From the NCBI GenBank assembly GCA_024644185.1, contig JAHELM010000100.1, positions 1 through 7,623 on the forward strand: DNA of 7,623 nt, in the 5' to 3' direction. The notes under the pieces were generated by a model, which worked only from the letters and a program-made list of their open reading frames with translations, had not been told where the DNA came from and made no database searches. Both the position numbers and the translations under genes were made by a program. This document shows, piece by piece, positions 1 through 4,389 of this stretch (position 1 is the stretch's first letter; the number at the start of each line of letters is the position of its first letter). Source of the DNA: Rhodospirillales bacterium (GTDB lineage Bacteria; Pseudomonadota; Alphaproteobacteria; UBA8366; JADFVY01).

Positions 1-161
1 CGTTGGCGAAAGCGGAGTCCGATCCGACGGGGTTCCACCGCGCCAAGCTGTCGACGGCGCGCTTCTACATGGCGCGAATCCTGCCGCAGGGTTCGGGCTT
101 GTTCGCCGCGCTGACCGCGGGCAAGAAAGCGATCATGGAACTCGAGGCCGAACTGTTCTAG
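1..161 (+). CDS. Acyl-CoA dehydrogenase, C-terminal end (partial)
   Basis: An open frame enters from the left edge (first full codon at 3) and stops at TAG 159-161, giving 52 residues. The tail carries the pattern KLSTARFYMARILPQ near its middle, then a Leu/Ala-rich helix ending in ELEAELF. From memory of the family, this is the usual end of the large acyl-CoA dehydrogenases of about 590-600 residues that carry an extra C-terminal helical domain, including DmdC-type 3-methylmercaptopropionyl-CoA dehydrogenases. Such flavoenzymes oxidise an acyl-CoA to the enoyl-CoA in the cytoplasm. The flavin-binding and catalytic parts lie outside the window, so the substrate cannot be told. The next gene begins 36 bases downstream on the same strand. 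Cotranscription is possible but unproven. The enzyme fits the lipid-metabolism character of the minus-strand genes further right. Confidence 0.75.
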   Translation, partial: LAKAESDPTGFHRAKLSTARFYMARILPQGSGLFAALTAGKKAIMELEAELF

Positions 162-197
162 AGTAGGTTGCAATCGAGATAAATCCGGGAGGCAGGC

Positions 198-884
198 ATG
201 GTCGCAGTCGAAGCGGCGCGACGCGCCGGGGTCTGGGTGTCTCTGCTGTTTGCCGTGCTGGCGGCGGCATCGATCCAAACCCAGGCAATGGCGGCATATG
301 TGCCGCCGAACGGCACTGTCGAATACCAGATCGAGCATTCGAAATACGGCGTCATCGGCACGCATGTGGTCAGTTTCTCGCAAAGTGGCGACGAACTGGT
401 GGTCAGCGTGGTGATCCAGAACCGGGTGAAGATCCTGTTCGTGACCGTCCATTCGATGGAATCGGACCGTCGCGAGGTTTGGCGGAACGGCCGCATGGTC
501 GCCTATCGCTCGCATACCGACGAGAACAGCAAGATCACCGAAGTATCGGCCAGGATCGAAGGGGACAAGCTGGTTATTGCCGGGGAAAACGGAACGGTTA
601 GCGCCGACGGTGAAGTGTTTCCTTCGCATCCCTGGAACCCGGCGATCGTCGACAGCAGCCTGTGGATGGAAACTCAAACCGGGCAGTTGCTGCACGTGAA
701 GACCGTCGCCGAGGGCGGCGAGTCGATCGATGTGGCCGGGACGCCGGTGCAGACGAAGAAATACCGGGTGTCCGGCGATATCGAGCGCGAGATCTGGTTC
801 GACGGCAGCGGTAACTGGATCCGACTGCGCTTCAGGAAGGACGGGGCGACCGTCACGCTGACCCGCACGACACCGATGCCTTGA
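198..884 (+). CDS. Exported DUF6134-like protein
   Basis: This encodes 228 residues from ATG 198, preceded by a good ribosome site (GGGAGG at 187-192, five bases before the ATG). Residues 1-33 look like a Sec signal peptide: Arg-Arg at 8-9, a hydrophobic core at about 12-25, and a likely cleavage site after the Ala-Met-Ala at 30-32. The mature part is predicted to be mostly beta strand. Landmarks are GVIGTHVVSF (51-60), REVWRNGRMVAY (92-103), HPWNPAIVDSSLW (144-156), a TQTGQLL segment (159-165) and a YRVSGDIEREIWFD segment (189-202). I recognise this set as the DUF6134 family of small periplasmic proteins, which has no established function. No catalytic residues are evident. The fold resembles lipid- or polymer-handling beta proteins, but that is only inference. 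Its stop lies three bases from the stop of the convergent SCP2 gene. Confidence 0.8.
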   Translation: MVAVEAARRAGVWVSLLFAVLAAASIQTQAMAAYVPPNGTVEYQIEHSKYGVIGTHVVSFSQSGDELVVSVVIQNRVKILFVTVHSMESDRREVWRNGRMVAYRSHTDENSKITEVSARIEGDKLVIAGENGTVSADGEVFPSHPWNPAIVDSSLWMETQTGQLLHVKTVAEGGESIDVAGTPVQTKKYRVSGDIEREIWFDGSGNWIRLRFRKDGATVTLTRTTPMP

Positions 885-887
885 GGT

Positions 888-1190
888 TCAATCCTCCAGC
901 ATCCCGGCCAGTTTGAGGGCGACGCCGAGCGAGCCGTCGATCTTCAGCTTGCCGAGGGTATAGGCAAGCGTGGGGTTGAGCGAACCGGCGATCAACTTTT
1001 CCGCATTGTCGAGCGACAGCCGCAGCGTGGTTTCCGCTTCGCCGTCCTCGGTGCTCAGGGTCGGCGGCGTTACCGTGCCGTCGAGCAGCAGAACGCCACC
1101 CTCGTCAAAGGCGAACTTGACCGTGTGGTTCAGCCCGGCGAAACGCATCAGGTTGCGGCGCAGCTCGTCGGCGATGCTATCCAGACTCAT
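888..1190 (-). CDS. SCP2 sterol-binding domain protein
   Basis: This is a 100-residue cytoplasmic protein that consists of little more than one SCP2 domain. Family features are an N-terminal amphipathic helix (residues 1-18), a central beta region (about 22-60, with LLLDGTV and TTLRLSLDNAE), and the typical end from about residue 64: KLIAGSLNPTLAYTLGKLKI, then DGSLGVALKLAGML. SCP2 domains bind fatty acyl-CoAs, sterols or other lipids in a hydrophobic tunnel. The start at 1190 is well supported. The ATG overlaps the ligase stop codon by one base in a TAATG junction, and GAGGA lies just upstream inside the ligase end, so translation is probably coupled to the ligase. The same frame stays open far upstream inside the ligase gene (to 2207), but that extension is antisense-like low-complexity Arg/Pro sequence and is not believed. 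The likely role is an acyl-CoA or lipid carrier for the ligase product. Confidence 0.88.
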   Translation of the reverse strand: MSLDSIADELRRNLMRFAGLNHTVKFAFDEGGVLLLDGTVTPPTLSTEDGEAETTLRLSLDNAEKLIAGSLNPTLAYTLGKLKIDGSLGVALKLAGMLED

Positions 1191-3022
1191 TATTCCTCGC
1201 TTTCTTCCATGGCCGGCGCGATGGCGCGCGGCTCCACCGGTCTGCCTTCGTTGACGCGGCGGATTTCCTCGGCGATCAGGTCGCGGCGCGACAGTTTGCC
1301 GATGAAGGTGCGCGGCAGTTCGTCCCGGAACTCGATCTTCTTCGGTTGTTCGTAGGGCGCCAGCTTGTCGCGCAGGAAACGTTTGAGGTCGGCGGCCGTC
1401 AGCGTCTGTCCGCCACGCAGCCGGACATAGGCCTTGACGATCTCGCCGCGCGTCCTGTCGGGTACGCCGCACACCACCGATTCCGCGACCGCGGGATGCA
1501 GGTCGATGGCCTCCTCGACCATGCGTGGATAGACGTTGAATCCGGCGTTCAGGATCAGGTCCTTGATGCGGTCGATCAGGAACACATACCCCTGTTCGTC
1601 CATGTAGCCGACATCGCCGGTATGCAGGCGGCCATTGCGCAGCGTCGTCGCGGTTTCCTCGGGCTGGTTCCAGTAGCCGGCCATGACCTGCGGGCCGCGC
1701 ACGCAGATTTCGCCGCGCTTGCCGGGCGGCAGCAGGCGGTCGGGGTCGTCGAGCGAGGCGATCTCTATCACCGTCCCCGGCACCGGCATACCGATCGACC
1801 CCGGCTTGTTCTCGCCGATGAAGGGGTTGATCGTGCATACGGGGGAAGATTCCGACAGCCCGTATCCCTCGACCAGGACGCAGCCGGTCAGCTTCTCGAA
1901 CGTCGCCTTGACTTCGACCGGCAGCGGGGCGCCGCCGGAAATGCAATCCTTGAGGCTGGACAGATCGTATTTGTCCAGTTCGGGAAAGGCGTTGATGCTG
2001 GCATAGATGGTGGGAACGCCAAGAAACACGGTCGGCTTTTTCCGGTCGATGATCTCCAGCATTTCCGCCATCTTGAAGCGCGGCACCAGAATGATCTCGG
2101 CGCCCAGATACAGGCCGACATTCATCACGCCCGTCATGCCGAAAACGTGGAACAGCGGCAGCACGCCGAGAAAGATTTCGGCGCCCGGCACCGCATTCAC
2201 CGCCCACATGCGGGTCTGCACGGTGTTCGCATAGACATTGGCGTGGGTCAGAATCGCACCCTTGGGCAGGCCGGTGGTGCCACCGGTATATTGCAGTACG
2301 GCGACGTCGCGCGCGGGATCGACGGCGACGGGCGCGAAGACGCCGTCATTGTCGATCAGCTTGTCGAAGCGGATATGCCGCGTGTCATTCGGAACGGCGG
2401 CAATCTCCTTGCGCTTGAACAAGCTGAAGATCAGGCCAAAGGGGAAGGGCAGGACGTCCGACATCGGGCAGACGACGATGGCTTCCAGCCCGGCATCGGC
2501 GAACAACCCGGTCAGTTTTGGATAGGTCGCGGCAAGTTGCAGCGTCACCATGATCCGGGTTGCCGAATCGCGGGCCTGGCGTGCGATCTCGCGCTCGGCG
2601 TAGAGCGGGTTGTAATTGACCACCGTGCCGCCGGCCTTCAGTACGGCGTAATAGCAGATGACGTAATAGGGCGAGTTGGGCAGAAACAGGCCGACATGAA
2701 CGCCCTTTTCCACGCCGAGCCCCTGGAAACCCTTGGCCGTGCGATCGACCAGCCGGCCCAGTTCGGCATAGGTATATCGTTTCCCCATGAACCGCAGCGC
2801 CGGGCGGTCGGGCCAGGTCTTCACGGCACGGTCGAGAATGTCGGGTACAGGCGCTACCGCGATCTCGGCATGCCAGTCGATGCCGTCCGGATAGGATGCT
2901 TCCCACGGATAGGGCCGCGGTTCGGCCGGCGGCAGTTCCGCCGGGCGCGCGGGCGGCCGACGAAGTCGGGCCAGAGCCGCTTTCGCGAGGGCCTTGAGGC
3001 GCGCCAGAAAATCGATGGTCAT
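1190..3022 (-). CDS. Long-chain fatty acid--CoA ligase (AMP-binding)
   Basis: An adenylate-forming enzyme of 610 residues that activates a fatty acid with ATP to acyl-AMP and then to acyl-CoA. Counted from the chosen start, visible signatures are the P-loop YTGGTTGLPKG (245-255), the PLFHVFG segment (289-295), GYGLSESSP (386-394), the ATP-ribose contact TGD (468-470), the hinge region DRIKDLILNAGFNVYPR (484-500) and the catalytic lysine near 576 in RTFIGKLSRR. All core motifs are intact. The N-terminus (residues 1-35) is a basic, amphipathic Leu/Ala/Arg stretch that could favour membrane association. I chose ATG 3022 because AAGGGACG lies just upstream. An in-frame start 13 codons earlier (3061) has no such support. 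The enzyme most resembles FadD-type ligases of proteobacteria, but chain-length preference cannot be read. The gene overlaps the SCP2 gene by one base and lies 100 bases after the patatin gene on the same strand. Confidence 0.92.
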   Translation of the reverse strand: MTIDFLARLKALAKAALARLRRPPARPAELPPAEPRPYPWEASYPDGIDWHAEIAVAPVPDILDRAVKTWPDRPALRFMGKRYTYAELGRLVDRTAKGFQGLGVEKGVHVGLFLPNSPYYVICYYAVLKAGGTVVNYNPLYAEREIARQARDSATRIMVTLQLAATYPKLTGLFADAGLEAIVVCPMSDVLPFPFGLIFSLFKRKEIAAVPNDTRHIRFDKLIDNDGVFAPVAVDPARDVAVLQYTGGTTGLPKGAILTHANVYANTVQTRMWAVNAVPGAEIFLGVLPLFHVFGMTGVMNVGLYLGAEIILVPRFKMAEMLEIIDRKKPTVFLGVPTIYASINAFPELDKYDLSSLKDCISGGAPLPVEVKATFEKLTGCVLVEGYGLSESSPVCTINPFIGENKPGSIGMPVPGTVIEIASLDDPDRLLPPGKRGEICVRGPQVMAGYWNQPEETATTLRNGRLHTGDVGYMDEQGYVFLIDRIKDLILNAGFNVYPRMVEEAIDLHPAVAESVVCGVPDRTRGEIVKAYVRLRGGQTLTAADLKRFLRDKLAPYEQPKKIEFRDELPRTFIGKLSRRDLIAEEIRRVNEGRPVEPRAIAPAMEESEE

Positions 3023-3122
3023 GCTCGTCCCTTCCCGGCGACGGCGGTACGATTGATGCACCGGCCTGTCTCGAACGCATCATAGCATGGCCGAGGCACG
3101 CGTGGACTTGCCGCCGAACAAA

Positions 3123-4019
3123 TCAGCCATGCAATTCGCGAAAAACTGCTACGGCATCCTCGATTTCCGGCATGGCACGATCGACGGCCGCCTCGCCAAG
3201 CGACATCATCTCCGCCGATCGGTGAAAATCGAGCAGACCGATATGTCCGACCCGTGGGTTTATCACCACATCCGGCGGCTCGCCGGCAAGCCGGCTGCGG
3301 GCCATCCTGTCCTGCACGATGTTCAGCGCGGTCACCATGACACCGAAGGTGCTGGGTTCCCCGCGGCGGGTTTGCATCATGTCATGCAGCATCTCGCCGG
3401 CCGGCGAGCCAGACTTTCCAGCGTCGGGCGAGCGCTTTCCATCCTTGTCGTATTCGTGCGCCTTGCCCATGATGTCAGCATTAAGGTTGATGGCGATCAC
3501 CATCTGCGCGCCGAGCGCCCGGCAGACGGACACCGGCACCGGGTTCACTATGGCGCCGTCGATCAGCCAATGCCCGTTCAGTCGGAGCGGCTTGAAAAAG
3601 CCCGGCAGCGATAGCGACGCGCGCATTGCGTCGACCAGCCGGCCTTCGCGCAGCCAGACTTCGTGCCCGGTCCACAGATCGGTGGCCACGGCGACGAAGG
3701 GGCGGGGCAGGTCGGCGATATCGATATCGCCCAGATAGGCCTCGGCCTCGTGGAACAGGCGGTCGCCGGAGATCACGCCGCCGTTCATCGGTAGGTTCAG
3801 GTAGCGCAGCATACGCAATTTCGTCAGGGCGCGGACCCAGCGCTCCAGCGCATCGACATGGCCGGCCAGGTAGAATCCGCCGACCAGGGCGCCGATCGAC
3901 GTGCCGGCTATGATGTCCGGCCGGATTCCAAGCCGGTCGAGCGCCTTGAGCACGCCCAGATGCGCCCAGCCGCGAGCCACCCCGCTACCCAGCGCCAGAC
4001 CGATGCGAATGCGCGCCAT
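3123..4019 (-). CDS. Patatin-like phospholipase (RssA-type)
   Basis: This encodes 298 residues with the patatin fold (Ser-Asp dyad lipase/acyl hydrolase). The glycine-rich oxyanion loop is GSGVARGWAHLGVL (11-24), the nucleophile elbow is GTSIG with Ser41, and the catalytic Asp154 sits in LIDGAIVNPVPV (152-163). The length and the LALGSG opening match the bacterial RssA/YchK group. That group has no signal peptide and usually acts at the cytoplasmic face of the membrane. A Lys/Asp/Gly-rich insertion at about 185-208 is probably a flexible loop. The third glycine of the usual GGxARG-type oxyanion loop is replaced by Val14, a small departure whose effect is unknown. The start ATG 4019 has AAGAGAG about six bases upstream. 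The ligase gene lies 100 bases downstream, and I see no clear terminator between them, so the phospholipase may supply free fatty acids to the ligase. The exact lipid substrate is unknown. Confidence 0.88.
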   Translation of the reverse strand: MARIRIGLALGSGVARGWAHLGVLKALDRLGIRPDIIAGTSIGALVGGFYLAGHVDALERWVRALTKLRMLRYLNLPMNGGVISGDRLFHEAEAYLGDIDIADLPRPFVAVATDLWTGHEVWLREGRLVDAMRASLSLPGFFKPLRLNGHWLIDGAIVNPVPVSVCRALGAQMVIAINLNADIMGKAHEYDKDGKRSPDAGKSGSPAGEMLHDMMQTRRGEPSTFGVMVTALNIVQDRMARSRLAGEPPDVVINPRVGHIGLLDFHRSAEMMSLGEAAVDRAMPEIEDAVAVFRELHG

Positions 4020-4087
4020 CGAAAACTCTCTTGAATTTGCCCGTGTAAATCCTCTGCAACCCGCCGGGCTACGAGGACCAGAGTGCT

Positions 4088-4108
4088 CCCCATACGGTAA
4101 AAATGGGG
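4088..4108. repeat. Inverted repeat, possible operator
   Basis: The arms CCCCAT (4088-4093) and ATGGGG (4103-4108) are perfect complements separated by nine A-rich bases. The repeat lies about 70 bases upstream of the patatin start and is followed by an A+T-rich stretch (TTTAAATT). Its place between divergent genes suggests a regulator binding site. It could also form a hairpin in a transcript. No known operator is recognised. Confidence 0.3.
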
Positions 4109-4174
4109 TTTAAATTCCAATATTGAACAGACGGCGGACCGCTATTCTCGCGAAAGAGTGGGGCGGTTTGTCAA

Positions 4175-4208
4175 AACGGATGGGAACCATCCGTTGCGGT
4201 CACGCAAC
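4175..4208 (+). promoter_or_regulatory. Two overlapping stem-loops in the usher leader
   Basis: The first hairpin has nine-base perfect arms, AACGGATGG (4175-4183) and CCATCCGTT (4187-4195), with a three-base GAA loop. The second has six-base arms, GTTGCG (4193-4198) and CGCAAC (4203-4208), with a GTCA loop. The bases GTT at 4193-4195 belong to both, so the full helices cannot coexist. If transcribed, this would be a compact alternative structure about 180 bases before the likely usher start. It is followed by two GGTCCG copies (4214-4243 region). I compared it from memory with common riboswitch classes and recognise none. It could equally be a double-stranded protein-binding site. Confidence 0.4.
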
Positions 4209-4370
4209 TGGGCCGGTCCGGGATCGATCGAATGCACTGGTCCGAATTTTGCAGCGTTCCACGGAAATGAGACCCTTAACGAGAATAAGAATTCGCCTTT
4301 CGACCATATTTTTGTTCTATTCGTATGCAGGAAGAGGGCGCCTTGAAACGCTTGCCCGAGATGAGCTCAC

Positions 4371-4379
4371 GGAAGAAAG
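4371..4379 (+). promoter_or_regulatory. Candidate ribosome binding site for the usher gene
   Basis: The purine run GGAAGAAAG ends ten bases before the in-frame TTG at 4390. It is the best ribosome site I can pair with an in-frame start that leaves a sensible signal peptide. The ATG at 4267 has only CGGAA directly against it, and the TTG at 4123 has no purine run. The spacing is slightly long and the site is not perfect. Confidence 0.35.
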
Positions 4380-4389
4380 CTCCGGTAAA

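Larger units (their letters stand above)
4020..4389. promoter_or_regulatory. Divergent intergenic leader between patatin and usher genes
   Basis: This stretch of about 370 bases separates the leftward patatin gene from the rightward usher gene. One forward frame is open through most of it, but its codons (AGA, ATA and TTA are frequent around 4267-4330) are unlike those of the neighbouring genes, so I read it as non-coding. It holds an inverted repeat (4088-4108), two adjacent stem-loops (4175-4208), a strongly A+T-rich patch (about 4262-4325), and a 25-codon reading frame (4325-4402) that overlaps the likely usher start. It should contain promoters for both directions. I could not find a convincing -35/-10 pair with normal spacing on either strand, so no promoter is placed. 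Confidence 0.5.

Noticed and set aside
1191..2207. N-terminal extension of the SCP2 frame into the ligase gene (a possible fusion protein)
   Set aside because: The extension overlaps the ligase in a different frame and is low-complexity Arg/Gly/Pro sequence. The SCP2 ATG at 1190 has its own ribosome site and the TAATG junction.
1346..3085. A 579-codon open frame on the plus strand opposite the ligase gene
   Set aside because: It lies wholly antisense to a ligase with every family motif intact. Its product is rich in His, Gln, Arg, Asp and Gly with no recognisable domain, as expected of an antisense frame in G+C-rich DNA.
3023..3122. Possible promoter or terminator between patatin and ligase genes
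   Set aside because: I found neither a stable hairpin with a T run nor a -35/-10 pair in these 100 bases, so no site is called.
4155..4260. Cyclic-di-GMP (class I) riboswitch, prompted by a GGTCACGCA string near 4198
   Set aside because: The rest of the conserved core (the GGGCAAACC and GACGCAAAGCC strings and the tetraloop receptor) is absent, and the string lies within a simple hairpin.
4123..4389. Usher start at TTG 4123 or ATG 4180
   Set aside because: No ribosome site precedes 4123, the ATG at 4180 sits inside the nine-base-pair hairpin, the region has non-coding-like codons, and the signal peptide would be buried about 100 residues inside the protein.
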